Positions 35,872-45,017 are shown, counted from the stretch's first letter. The stretch: DNA of 64,000 nt from Aneurinibacillus tyrosinisolvens (GCF_001015055.1 NZ_BBWZ01000006.1:124001-188000); one strand, 5' to 3'. Notes: generated by a model not told the origin, from the sequence alone. A program made the numbers and translations.

Positions 35872-36719
35872 GAGGTATGCGGGAGATAACGTACAGCCAG
35901 ATTGTGGAGGCGGTCAAACGGTTATGTATCGATGCGAACTATGATCTGGGTGCCGATGTTGTAACCGCCTTCCATGAAGCGGCGGGTAAAGAAGAATCTC
36001 CGGTTGGCAAAGAAGTGATTCACCAGTTAATCACAAATGCGGAAATCGCCGCGGCAGAACGCGTACCGATGTGCCAGGATACAGGAATGGCCGTTTTTTT
36101 TGTTGAGTTAGGACAGGAGTGCCGCATTACAGAGGGAAGCTTATATGATGCGATTAATGAGGGGATTCGTCAGGGGTATGGAGAAGGATATCTACGGGCT
36201 TCGGTTGTACAGGATCCGCTTGTACGTCAGAATACGGGTGACAACACACCTGGCATTATTCACGTGGAGCTGGTGGCTGGCAATCAGTGTACGCTTCACA
36301 TGACGGCGAAAGGCTTCGGCAGCGAAAATATGAGCCAGCTTAAGATGCTAAAGCCTTCTGACGGGATTGAGGGAGCCAAGAAATTTATTATCGAGACGGT
36401 GAAAATGGCAGGACCGAATGCCTGTCCGCCAATGGTGGTGGGCGTTGGCCTTGGCGGAACTTTTGAGAAATCGGCTTACCTGGCGAAAAAATCGTTGCTC
36501 CGTCCACTTGGACAGCGTCACGAACGCCCCGACGTGGCCAATCTTGAAGAAGAGTTAATGACAGAGATTAACCGTCTTGGTATTGGACCGCAGGGAATGG
36601 GAGGCCGGACAACCGCACTTGACGTTCATATTGAGGTATTCGCTACGCATATTGCTGGCCTGCCGGTAGCCGTCAATATTAACTGCCATGCCAGCCGCCA
36701 TAAGACGGCGGTCGTCTAA
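35868..36719 (+). CDS. Class I fumarase-type hydratase, alpha subunit
   Basis: 283 residues matching the Fe-S hydratase N-terminal subunit of L-tartrate dehydratase/class I fumarase. Three Cys that would hold the [4Fe-4S] cluster are visible in PMCQDTGMAVFF, GPNACPPMVVGVGLGG and NINCHASRHK. Its ATG overlaps the PrpD stop (ATGA); a second ATG at 35877 is possible. With the beta subunit 12 bases downstream it would hydrate fumarate, tartrate-type acids or mesaconate; mesaconase fits the C5 pathway here. Confidence 0.85.
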   Translation: MRGMREITYSQIVEAVKRLCIDANYDLGADVVTAFHEAAGKEESPVGKEVIHQLITNAEIAAAERVPMCQDTGMAVFFVELGQECRITEGSLYDAINEGIRQGYGEGYLRASVVQDPLVRQNTGDNTPGIIHVELVAGNQCTLHMTAKGFGSENMSQLKMLKPSDGIEGAKKFIIETVKMAGPNACPPMVVGVGLGGTFEKSAYLAKKSLLRPLGQRHERPDVANLEEELMTEINRLGIGPQGMGGRTTALDVHIEVFATHIAGLPVAVNINCHASRHKTAVV

Positions 36720-36731
36720 GGAGGAGAAAAG

Positions 36732-37280
36732 ATGAAACAGGTAAGGCTCCCATTGTCCAAAGAGCAGATAGAGGAATTGCGGGCTGGCGAGAGAGTAGAA
36801 TTGACCGGGATGCTTTATACCGCGCGGGATGCCGCTCATAAACGGATGTATGAAACGCTGGAAAGCGGGAATGGCCTTCCGGTAGAAATTGCGGGACAGA
36901 TTATCTATTATGTTGGCCCGACGCCGCCAAAACCTGGGCAGGTTATCGGTTCAGCGGGACCCACAACGAGCAGCCGGATGGATGCGTATACCCCGCGTCT
37001 TCTCGAAATGGGACTCAGAGGGATGATCGGAAAAGGAAAACGAAACGCTGAAGTAAAAGAAGCGATAGTGAGACAGCAAGCTGTTTATTTTGCAGCAGTA
37101 GGCGGGGCGGCGGCGCTGATTGCCCAAACCATTCGCTCCGCGGAGGTAGTAGCGTATGCTGATTTGGGAACAGAAGCAATCTATCGGCTGGAGGTGGAGA
37201 AATTCCCGGCAATTGTAGTGAATGATATCTATGGAAACGATTTATATGAGCAGGGAGAAGCACAATTTGGTTTAGGATAA
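36732..37280 (+). CDS. Class I fumarase-type hydratase, beta subunit
   Basis: 182 residues, the normal size of the Fe-S hydratase C-terminal subunit. Motifs: AARDAAHKRMYE-like (ARDAAHKRMYETLESG), YVGPTPPKPGQVIGSAGPTT, RMDAYTPRLLEMGLRGMIGKG. AAGGAGGAGAAAAG precedes the ATG. It completes the enzyme started by the gene upstream. Confidence 0.85.
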   Translation: MKQVRLPLSKEQIEELRAGERVELTGMLYTARDAAHKRMYETLESGNGLPVEIAGQIIYYVGPTPPKPGQVIGSAGPTTSSRMDAYTPRLLEMGLRGMIGKGKRNAEVKEAIVRQQAVYFAAVGGAAALIAQTIRSAEVVAYADLGTEAIYRLEVEKFPAIVVNDIYGNDLYEQGEAQFGLG

Positions 37281-37302
37281 GCGAAGGAAAGGATAGATAG
37301 AG

Positions 37303-38727
37303 ATGTCAGTACAAGCAGCAGGGAGAAGGATATGGTGGAGAGGGCTTAGTGTATGTGCCGCCGCCATTGTCTTTGGAACGATTTTTCTTCTGTTGCACCA
37401 GCGGGCGGGAGATAAAGCGTGCCTTACTCTTGCCCTAACCGGCGCGGCAATTGTCCTCTGGGTGGCTGAAACCATTCCGATTGGACAAACCTCATTTTTG
37501 GTTTTACTAATTATCGGCTTTACTGGGATTGTACCCCTGGATACGGCGCTGAGCGGTTTTGCTTCCAGCGCTATTTTTCTTATTATTGCGGGCATGATGA
37601 TGGCCCGGGCTGTAAACGATACCTCTCTCATTCAACGGTTAACATATTATATATTATTGAAAATTGGCTCAACTACTTCACGTATACTGGCCGGAATCAT
37701 TCTTATTTCACAGATTCAGGCGTTTTTTATTCCGGCAACGGCAGTACGTACCAGTTTGCTGTTGCCGGCAATTATAAATCTTATGAAAATGTTTGATTAT
37801 CGGGCACACCCGAATATACGCAGACAGCTTATGCTTGGGGTTGCTTTTGGTGGCAACATTAGCGGTACGGCCATCCTGCCAGCCGCGATTGGGAATGTGC
37901 TGACGGTTGAAATTTTAAATTTGTATCTTCATACAAGTATTTCTTACTTTCGATGGCTCTGGCTGGCTTTTCCGATTTGGCTGTTATTAATCCCGGCAGT
38001 ATGGTATATTATCAGGCGCACGTATCCTGCGGAGATAAAAGAAATTCCAGGTGTGCAGGAAGTAATGGAGAAGCGCTTGCATGAACTCGGACCCCTTACC
38101 TGGGCAGAAAAACGCTGTCTGGCCATTTTAACTGTTACTGTTGGACTGTGGGCGACAGAATCACTGCATCACATGGTCCCTGCTATTCCTGCTATATTCG
38201 CTGTTATCCTGCTTAGCCTGCCCGGTATTGGAGTGACAAGTTGGGAGAACACTACAAAAATTAATTTGGATACCGTTTTTATTCTTGGCATTACGCTTTC
38301 GCTTGGGAAAGTACTGAATGAGACAGGTGCGATCCAATATGTAAGCCAAATGCTTGAACATAAGTGGCTGATAAACAGCTTTCATATTCCGATTTTTGCT
38401 ATTTTACTTGTTGTGCTGTTCACCCAGATTTATCATTTGGGTGTCTCAAACGTATCGACCGCCATTGTGACATTGTTGCCCGCATTAATCGGGATTGCTG
38501 ACAGGGCAGGCGCTGACCCGGTGGCAATCGCTTTTTCAGCGGCGCTTACATGCCTGTTTGGTTTTATTTTGGTAGTAGAAACTATGCCGAATGTTCTTGC
38601 GCAGGCCAGCGGTTATATAGGCCAACGTGATTTTCTTATTCCAGGAATATGGGCCACGCTAGCTTCAATTCTAATTACCATGTTTGTAGCCGCCACCTGG
38701 TGGAGATGGATCGGTTTTATTTCGTAG
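37303..38727 (+). CDS. DASS/SLC13 family dicarboxylate transporter
   Basis: 474 residues with about 12 membrane spans. ALTGAAIVLWVAETIPIGQT and the two substrate/Na+ site loops (FIPATAVRTSLLLPAII near residue 145; SNVSTAIVTLLPALIG near residue 383) are the SLC13-type signature. It is the second transporter for the same operon, after the TRAP system, and should also carry a di- or tricarboxylate. Its start lies 23 bases after the hydratase beta subunit. Terminator-like hairpins follow. Confidence 0.82.
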   Translation: MSVQAAGRRIWWRGLSVCAAAIVFGTIFLLLHQRAGDKACLTLALTGAAIVLWVAETIPIGQTSFLVLLIIGFTGIVPLDTALSGFASSAIFLIIAGMMMARAVNDTSLIQRLTYYILLKIGSTTSRILAGIILISQIQAFFIPATAVRTSLLLPAIINLMKMFDYRAHPNIRRQLMLGVAFGGNISGTAILPAAIGNVLTVEILNLYLHTSISYFRWLWLAFPIWLLLIPAVWYIIRRTYPAEIKEIPGVQEVMEKRLHELGPLTWAEKRCLAILTVTVGLWATESLHHMVPAIPAIFAVILLSLPGIGVTSWENTTKINLDTVFILGITLSLGKVLNETGAIQYVSQMLEHKWLINSFHIPIFAILLVVLFTQIYHLGVSNVSTAIVTLLPALIGIADRAGADPVAIAFSAALTCLFGFILVVETMPNVLAQASGYIGQRDFLIPGIWATLASILITMFVAATWWRWIGFIS

Positions 38728-38852
38728 AAATATACCATTTTTTCATCTTTATATCACACTTCTCCTGAAAGATTCTTGACCCGAATTGGATGCATGGAAC
38801 GTTAGTGTCTCAGTTCAGTTCTATATGCATTGCAATTTGGAATAAAAAAGAG

Positions 38853-38952
38853 CATGACTGCTGTCATGACAAATAATTTATTACATTGAATAAAAGTCAG
38901 GTGTTTTGAGTTTGAGACCGTATAGCAGGATTCCTCTACACGGTCTTTTATA
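38853..38952 (+). terminator. Two hairpins ending the C5-dicarboxylate locus
   Basis: CATGAC/GTCATG (38853-38868) and AGACCGT/ACGGTCT (38915-38946, followed by TTTATAATTT). Nothing else is seen in 38728-38996. Confidence 0.6.
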
Positions 38953-38996
38953 ATTTAATAAATTATAGTTTAAAAATACTGCGTACAATAAAGTAA

Positions 38997-39191
38997 TATT
39001 GCCTTACCAAAAGGGAAAACGAAGCAGATATGGATTTTATTCGTCGCTGCAAACAAAATAAAGTTGCATTACTCGTGAAATTGGCTGACATTGACGATAA
39101 TAGCGACAGCTTACGTGCAAATAATCCATCAGAAAAAGAATACGAACGATTGAAAAAGTACAGCAAAGAAAAGGATGAGTTGCTGTCCTAA
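38997..39191 (+). pseudogene. C-terminal fragment of HD-domain (RelA/SpoT-like) hydrolase
   Basis: After an in-frame stop, the text YCLTKRENEADMDFIRRC, then ALLVKLADIDDNSDSLRANN and EYERLKKYSKEK, matches the end of small HD phosphohydrolases related to ppGpp hydrolases (KLADxxDN motif). The HD metal site and the N-terminal two thirds are missing. It cannot be functional; no promoter or ribosome site is seen. Confidence 0.6.
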
Positions 39192-39426
39192 AAAGTTCAT
39201 CTTACACGACTTCTCCTGGGTATAACTGTGTTATTTGCATTTCAGCTATTTTGATACATAGAGTCATTCTGCGGAGTGGCTTTTTTATATAGAAACATCG
39301 CATATCAAGAATCAAATTGAGGAGATCTTGAGAAAATATCTAGATAGTGTTGCCAAAGCGTGCAGGTTGGGATAAATATAAAATGTCTGTAAAAATATGA
39401 GTGAATCTAATACTGGAGCGATTAAT

Positions 39427-39615
39427 ATGCATGATATTCACGGGAATAAAATTATGTTTGGTTGTCTTGTAAAGCCGTTGACTGGTTTTTGGAGAGGGTT
39501 TGAGGGAGAAGTATTAAACATAGGGGAAGGGGATTATCCGGTTACTGTAAAATTCGAAGGGGGAGAAACAAACAGTTATTATCCGGATCACCTTGAAGTA
39601 ATACATAATCAATAA
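39427..39615 (+). CDS. Small KOW-like protein, 62 residues
   Basis: CTGGAGCG lies eight bases before the ATG at 39427; an ATG at 39397 has no ribosome site. The protein reads GCLVKPLTGFWRGFEGEVLN, then DYPVTVKFEGGE and YYPDHLEVI, a small beta barrel like a KOW/SH3 unit. Function is unknown. A terminator follows. Confidence 0.5.
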   Translation: MHDIHGNKIMFGCLVKPLTGFWRGFEGEVLNIGEGDYPVTVKFEGGETNSYYPDHLEVIHNQ

Positions 39616-39668
39616 AGAACAATTTTAATAATAAAATTTACTTTCTTGCGATACAGAAGTATTCATAC

Positions 39669-39720
39669 AAAAAAGCGTCATCCTTTCTATAAATTATAGA
39701 GAAAGAATAACGCATTTTTT
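39669..39720. terminator. Bidirectional terminator
   Basis: AAAAAAGCGT and ACGCATTTTTT form the base of a long imperfect hairpin with CTTTCTATAA/TTATAGAGAAAG inside. It separates the convergent genes 39427-39615 and 39794-41193. Confidence 0.7.
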
Positions 39721-39793
39721 GTTTTTGAGGCGTTTTTTTCTTAGCTTGATGATGATGTGGTGAGACCCCATATCAACGAACGCCATTGCTGCT

Positions 39794-41193
39794 TTATACG
39801 GCTTGCCTCTTCATTTGTTCCTCTTCTTCGTTAGATGGATGTGTAAATAACTGATCATCTTCACCGCGAAGGAAGTGCTTACCGTAGAGTAGGAAGCACA
39901 ACAGGATCCCTACTGCAAACGCCATTGCCGCACCTTTAATAACAAGAACAGCTGCTACGATTCCTGCTATTCCAAGATCACGCTGGCTGCGCGCTTGCAT
40001 TACACCAATGCGCACGCTTACATAACCTTGCACTAACAATGTTAATGCTAACGCTACACCAAGGATGGGTTGTACTAAACTTACGATTGGCAATAAAAGA
40101 AGTCCTGTATTCGTTCCCCAACGGAAGGAACCTATGCCCCCGAAGAAGGAATTCATCGCTTTTTTGCCTCCCTTGAAACGTTCAATCACTACGACTTGCA
40201 TCGCTGCCCATAGCGGCCCACACATGGTAATATCAGGACCAATGATACTCATAACCATATTGCGGCCCCCAAAAATTAAATGGGCACGATTTGGGTTATA
40301 ATCTACCTTTTCATCTGTACGGGCGGCATCTGACTCTGATAATAATGCTTTGGTTTTTAGTACGTCGCCGAATACAACGAGATACGTGGCGAGAACCGCC
40401 GGGAGGGCTGTGACGAAAAACTCCACCGGAGGAATTCCTAATCCAAATACAGTATACTTCGCCCAAAGAGTTGCAAAATCGGGCTGACTGAATCCCCATT
40501 TGATGGCAGGCCACTTTGCTTCGCCAGCAAGAGGAGCTACCACAACCGCAAGCAAAATAGCCGGCAGAATTCCTAAGTTACCTAGGAATATCCATGCCTT
40601 GTTTCTTTGTTTTATCCCTTCAAATTGTTTAGAAAAGATAAGGTAGAAAGCAAGTCCGATACAAATGGTAATCGTCACTGGAAATAAGTCGAATTTTCCA
40701 CCTTTTTCAAAAATTGACGTAATAGCCCCAATTCCAGCACCTAAAATAATTCCAGACTTAATCGCATTGGGCACCAAACGAACAACTTTACTTGCAAGGC
40801 CAGTCATCCCTAGAAAAATAGATAATATACCTAGCGTCAACTGAAACGCAATAAGTGCATAGATTCGATCTGTTCCTTCCGGGAACTGTTTGACAAATAG
40901 AACGATTAAAGGAATAGCAGGAGTAATCCAACCCGGAATAACAGGATCACCTAATAAATGATGCAGTAAATACATAAATCCATTTAATATCATGATGGCT
41001 AACGCGACTTCAAATGGCATGCCAGATGATCGGCTAATAATGTGATGCCCCCTAAGTCTACAGCACACATTAATAGTCCCTGCACGTAGTCCGGCCATTC
41101 AAAGCGATAATGGACAAACGGAAGCCTTATTTTAAAAGGTCCGGCAGGAATATATGGTGCTTCTGCGCCGTTTCGACGATGTTTCCACTGCAT
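39794..41193 (-). pseudogene. Xanthine/uracil-permease-fold transporter, frameshifted
   Basis: Two minus-strand frames make one transporter of about 466 residues. The start (41193, after GGAGGAAGTTTT) reads GAEAPYIPAGPFKIRLPF and FEWPDYVQGLLMCAVDLGG; the rest has about 12 membrane spans with KSGIILGAGIGAITS and GPDITMCGPLWAAMQ. One missing G near 41020 (CTGGCATGCC for CTGGGCATGCC) explains the break. The overall pattern is that of the NCS2/UraA fold, but I cannot name the substrate. It follows an alcohol-dehydrogenase tail by 15 bases, so the two once formed an operon. Confidence 0.6.
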
Positions 41194-41208
41194 AAAACTT
41201 CCTCCTTA

Positions 41209-41397
41209 TTAATAAGCTGCACGATAAATTGCTTCTACATCTTTCACACGAAGAGTGCGAGGATTGTTGTGTAACAAGCGCGTCTGCTTTTCTGGAATTT
41301 CTGCGGATTGAATGGTAATTTCTACAACGACACCAGCCGCTCCGCGTCCTCGTGCGATTAGCATAAGGCGGAGACTTCCATTGATAATTTCAATTTT
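41209..41397 (-). pseudogene. C-terminal tail resembling iron-type alcohol dehydrogenase
   Basis: After a stop codon the minus strand reads KIEIINGSLRLMLIARGRGA, then VVEITIQSAEIPEKQ, and ends LLHNNPRTLRVKDVEAIYRAAY. The last 20 residues are typical of the end of iron-containing alcohol dehydrogenases. The part before does not match that family as I know it, so this may be a fusion of two fragments. It ends 15 bases before the permease start. Confidence 0.4.
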
Positions 41398-41405
41398 TCA
41401 GGTAA

Positions 41406-41623
41406 TTAAATGATATTTCCCGAAATGTATGCGCCTTCTTTTTTATGGGAGGCATACGACTGAAGAGTACCGTTAAACTTATCCTCATGAATGATAATGG
41501 CATCATTGGTAAATAATATCAAACAGATTTTTGCCTTTAGGATGGTCAATAAGCACGGTATAGAGGGAACTTTACCATTTCAGACGGAGCACCCGGACTA
41601 AATATAGTCGCCAGCTTATGCAT
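41406..41623 (-). pseudogene. Lactonase (MBL) remnant
   Basis: Three frames together read PSEMVKFPLY, TVLIDHPKGKNLFDI, and DAIIIHEDKFNGTLQSYASH with KEGAYISGNI. These match three blocks of the intact lactonase at 22866 (IEFPVYAVLIDHPEGKILFD; NATIIVHDTELSNTMKSFAM; ELGAYIWADI). The HxHxDH metal site and most of the protein are deleted. Confidence 0.65.
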
Positions 41624-41827
41624 TGTAATTATCCGTTTTTATCCATTTTCATTCGTCCACTATCTTCATTACATAAAGCTTAAAATGTACTTTAACGATA
41701 TTTACCATGACAAATCAATCTCCCTTATTTATTGTAGTAACAATCACAAATATAAATTAAGCAATTTTAATGCCAATATGTAAACATAGGAATAATGAGG
41801 GTTAACAATCAAACGGATCGTAAAGTC

Positions 41828-41932
41828 GGTGAATTGTTTCACCGCACATCAGTGTAAGGGTTTACAAATTGTAAATCTACCTTCACGATTTAGGACTGGT
41901 GAAAAAATTCAGCGTAGGTGATAAAATTCACC
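41828..41932 (+). promoter_or_regulatory. Three GGTGAA...TTCACC operator-like boxes
   Basis: GGTGAATTGTTTCACC (41828-41843), GGTGAAAAAATTCAGC (41898-41913) and GGTGATAAAATTCACC (41917-41932) are 16-base inverted repeats. A separate palindrome TTTACAAATTGTAAA lies at 41861-41875. All precede the small gene at 41963. The boxes resemble the GGTGT...CACC boxes at 22687-22744 in length and outer bases. Confidence 0.6.
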
Positions 41933-41962
41933 ATCTCATTCGAAGTAGGGGAGGAGAGAACC

Positions 41963-42307
41963 ATGAATCACTTTCAAATTGGTTTAACCCAGCAAACACT
42001 CAGCAACTTTATCACGGTTCTTTGCAATAACTATGTACATGAGGAAGCAGATGTTCTTATTCTGGATGAAGATGGGGTAAGGATAGTCGGCAACGTTATC
42101 GCCCACCTAGGCCCCCCTAACCGTGTGAAGTTAGAAGAACCGAACAAATTGTCTGTGGAACACCTCACATTGCTCTTCGAAAGATTTCAGGTAGTACTAT
42201 ACGCACGAATTATAGCAAAGCAGACAGGAAAGGAAGTTCCTCGCGTGGGGAACTTCCTTCTAAAATTAATCCAGTGCTTTTCCCTTTGTCTCCGGCACGC
42301 ATACTAA
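41963..42307 (+). CDS. Unknown protein, possibly with altered C-terminus
   Basis: GGGGAGGAGAG lies five bases before the ATG. The first 90 residues look like an ordinary globular protein (HFQIGLTQQTLSNFITVL, EEADVLILDEDGVRIVG). The last 25 codons read through the hairpin at 42231-42258 (KEVPRVGNFLLK), which is unusual and suggests that the original stop codon was lost by a frameshift. I do not recognise it. The elaborate operator region upstream implies tight control. Confidence 0.5.
   Translation: MNHFQIGLTQQTLSNFITVLCNNYVHEEADVLILDEDGVRIVGNVIAHLGPPNRVKLEEPNKLSVEHLTLLFERFQVVLYARIIAKQTGKEVPRVGNFLLKLIQCFSLCLRHAY
42231..42258. terminator. Bidirectional terminator
   Basis: AGGAAGTTCC and GGAACTTCCT form a perfect 10-base stem between convergent genes. 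Confidence 0.7.
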
Positions 42308-43594
42308 CATCGTGATTAGACCGATTGGATAGATTAAGAAAATTAATGACATCGCTCCAAAAAGATTTCCGCCAGACGCTAGCAATCCAATAATTACAGG
42401 GCCGAATCCTGCTAATCCACGGCCTGTGCCGAAGATGAAATTCTCCGCTGTTGAACGGGCTTCTACTGGGTAGTTTTCTGCCAACACGGCTCCAAATCCA
42501 CCCATCATGCCATTGGCAAAAAAGCCAAGCAAGGCGCTTCCCCACAATAATAATGTTGCGTCTTTTAGTAAGAAGAAATAAATTAAGCAGTACACTGTGC
42601 CGCCTATATAATAGAGGGTAAATGTTTTTCGACGCCCGATTTTATCCGCCAAAAAACCAAATACTGCAATTCCAATCAACATTCCAACCGTGGAAATAAA
42701 CATCCAGCCACTTGCTTTTGCTAAGGTATAGCCATACTTATTGGCTAAAATGGTAGGCATCCAGGTGAAAATCCCATAATATCCAAAGTTTTGAATAAAG
42801 GACATGACAATTAATCCAATCGTTGTCATCGTAATTTTCTTATTTTCAAATAACTTACGTAACGGAAATTTTTTCATATTTTTCCATTTTCTTGTTTCTT
42901 CTGCCGTTAATGTTCCCTGTAGTGCCTTTAGCTGTAATTGTTTTTTATATTGCTGTTTCTGTTCCCACAGTTTTGGTTCGCTTAAGCTTTTGCGAACATA
43001 TACTGCCAATAGTGCTGGGATTAATCCAAATAAGAATACCGCTCTCCAGCCGAAATATGGAACGATTAGGGCTGGCAGCAAGGATGCGACTAACACTCCA
43101 AATTGCCATCCTAACGCCACAACCGAGGTTGCTTTTGCACGCATATTTTTTGACCAGGTTTCTGTTACGATGGCCATTCCGATTCCAAATTCACCACCGA
43201 CCCCCATCCCTACTAAAAAGCGAAGAAATAGCAATTGCCAATAATCTGTTGCGAAATAAATAAGTGCTGTTGCGACTGAGAACAATAGAATCGATACAGC
43301 CATTGTCCGAATACGGCCAAATAAGTCAGCTAGAAATCCGAATAAATAGGAACCCACTAGCATACCGGCTGTTGTCGCGAGTATAAGATTTGCGCCCTGT
43401 GCGGGGGTTAAGTGAAATTCTTTCAAAATGTACATGAGTACAAAGGACAATAGTAGCATATCCAATCCTTCTGCTGCGTAACCAAGGACGGAACCTAACA
43501 ATGTTTTATAACGTTTTGATTTAGACTCCACTTCAACTTTAACTTCTTGTGATTCTGCTGATACATACTGTGCTTTGCTTACTACATTCATCAT
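42266..43594 (-). CDS. MFS transporter (aromatic/organic-acid:H+ symporter type)
   Basis: 442 residues, 12 membrane spans. GYAAEGLDMLLLSFVLMYIL opens the protein, the MFS loop-2/3 motif is GFLADLFGRIRTM, and the second-half repeat is GFLADKIGRRKTF, as in the AAHS/sialate-type group. The long central loop (about 60 residues, KPKLWEQKQQYKKQLQ-like charge) is normal for this group. It is preceded by a hairpin terminator 45 bases upstream that may attenuate it. The substrate is unknown. Confidence 0.8.
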   Translation of the reverse strand: MMNVVSKAQYVSAESQEVKVEVESKSKRYKTLLGSVLGYAAEGLDMLLLSFVLMYILKEFHLTPAQGANLILATTAGMLVGSYLFGFLADLFGRIRTMAVSILLFSVATALIYFATDYWQLLFLRFLVGMGVGGEFGIGMAIVTETWSKNMRAKATSVVALGWQFGVLVASLLPALIVPYFGWRAVFLFGLIPALLAVYVRKSLSEPKLWEQKQQYKKQLQLKALQGTLTAEETRKWKNMKKFPLRKLFENKKITMTTIGLIVMSFIQNFGYYGIFTWMPTILANKYGYTLAKASGWMFISTVGMLIGIAVFGFLADKIGRRKTFTLYYIGGTVYCLIYFFLLKDATLLLWGSALLGFFANGMMGGFGAVLAENYPVEARSTAENFIFGTGRGLAGFGPVIIGLLASGGNLFGAMSLIFLIYPIGLITMLVCVPETKGKALD

Positions 43595-43640
43595 TACTCC
43601 TCCTCATACTTATATACAGTCGCTATGGAAGAATAATAAA

Positions 43641-43670
43641 AGCCTTCTTACCTTAATAGGTAAGAAGGCT
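43641..43670 (-). terminator. Terminator-like hairpin in leader of MFS gene
   Basis: AGCCTTCTTACCT and AGGTAAGAAGGCT form a perfect 13-base stem with a four-base loop. On the minus strand TTTTATTATT follows, ending about 35 bases before the MFS start. A weak promoter (TGTCAA 43797-43802 read as TTGACA; TAAAAA 43774-43779) lies upstream on the same strand, so the hairpin is inside a leader of about 170 bases. The rest of 43671-44118 shows no gene I can support. Confidence 0.55.
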
Positions 43671-43973
43671 GCATAAACATGATAATCCTTTTAAAAGAAT
43701 TACTACATTTATAATTCCGCTTCCTTCTCAACCTCACGGGGTTGGGTTAAAGGACTGTAATTGATTTGTTTTATTTTTATCATTCTTTTGGTCCATTGTC
43801 AAATCATTTAAATCATAGGGATGACTATCTTCCGTTTTTACTCTAATCACAAAACGAGGGAGCGAGATGGATGGCTGAAAACAACGATCGCAATCGACAG
43901 GGGGGATTATCTTCTAGTATAATTTTGTTAAAGCTATCATATTAATCTATATTTCTATGTTTTATTGTAAGAA

Positions 43974-43995
43974 TATTCAGCATATCGACTGAATA
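43974..43995. promoter_or_regulatory. Inverted repeat before the amino-sugar locus
   Basis: TATTCAG and CTGAATA flank eight bases. It lies 125 bases before the UlaG-like gene and is a candidate operator. I did not find a second copy. Confidence 0.35.
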
Positions 43996-44118
43996 CATTT
44001 TGTTTTTTTTGTGCGATTTGTACATAGTCTGACACAACCTATTGACAATAAAATAGTGGTAAGAAATGGACAAGGACGAAGGAATCATTAAGAGACAAAA
44101 AAGAGAGGAGCCATCACA

Positions 44119-44973
44119 ATGGAATACAGGTATAAGTTTGATTCCGCACTGCTGAAAGAGATTCAGGAGACCAACGTCAAGGATGGGACCGTTGCCATAT
44201 GGAACTTAGGACAGGAAGGGTATGCATTCAAAGGGGAACGTGAAGTTCTCTATATCGATCTATATCTTTCTGACTCGATTGTAGAAGATGAATTAGGCCC
44301 CGAGGGACTCTTTACCCGAGATTTCCCACCTCCATTAAATCCCTCAAAGATTGAGAATGCCAATTATGTGCTATGCTCCCACTTCCACCAAGATCACATG
44401 GATCATGCCACCTTACGGCCTTTGGCCAAATCATCAACCGATGCGCTTTTCTTAGTTCCAGCTTCACATACCTTTCTTTTACAGAAAATGGAAATACCAG
44501 AGTCACGAATCATTGGCGCCAAACATTTGCAATCGGTTCAACTCGGAGAATTTTTAATAACTCCCATCGCTGTTTACCATCCGGTCGATGAAGTGGATAG
44601 CCAGGGGAATCATTTTTATTTTAGCTTTGTTATTCAGGTGAATGGCGTAACGATATTCCACAGCGGGGATACGATTTATTTTCCAGGGTTAGTCGAAGAG
44701 CTATCTAAATTTAAGATTGATGTCGCTTTTATTAACAGCAACGGCCGTGATTGGATGCGTGATCAAAATGAAGTGATAGGGAACATGAATTATCGGGAAG
44801 CGGTAGAGTTCGGACGTGCCATCCATGCGGACATGCTGGTTCCAATGCATTTTGACATGTTTAAGACCAACCGTGAAAACCCTGCCTATTTCGTAGACTA
44901 TTTATTTTCTACACACCGTAACATGAAATTTCATATCTTTACCGTTGGTGAACGGTTTATTTATCACACATGA
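44119..44973 (+). CDS. UlaG-like MBL-fold lactonase/hydrolase
   Basis: 284 residues. The metal site CSHFHQDHMDH near residue 95 and a late FHSGDTIYFPG are as in the UlaG (L-ascorbate-6-phosphate lactonase) branch; MLVPMHFDMF near the end gives another His. GAGAGGAGCC precedes the ATG. It would open a sugar lactone or phosphodiester inside the cell. It heads the nagB-nagA locus, 45 bases before nagB. Confidence 0.8.
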   Translation: MEYRYKFDSALLKEIQETNVKDGTVAIWNLGQEGYAFKGEREVLYIDLYLSDSIVEDELGPEGLFTRDFPPPLNPSKIENANYVLCSHFHQDHMDHATLRPLAKSSTDALFLVPASHTFLLQKMEIPESRIIGAKHLQSVQLGEFLITPIAVYHPVDEVDSQGNHFYFSFVIQVNGVTIFHSGDTIYFPGLVEELSKFKIDVAFINSNGRDWMRDQNEVIGNMNYREAVEFGRAIHADMLVPMHFDMFKTNRENPAYFVDYLFSTHRNMKFHIFTVGERFIYHT

Positions 44974-45017
44974 AATAGTTGTGTATTGATTCCAGAAATA
45001 CGAAGAGGAGGAAGAAT

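Noticed and set aside
43700..43960. Open minus-strand frame of about 69 codons ending LQSFNPTP
   Set aside because: No start codon with a ribosome site; a promoter-like TTGACA falls inside it. I prefer the leader interpretation.
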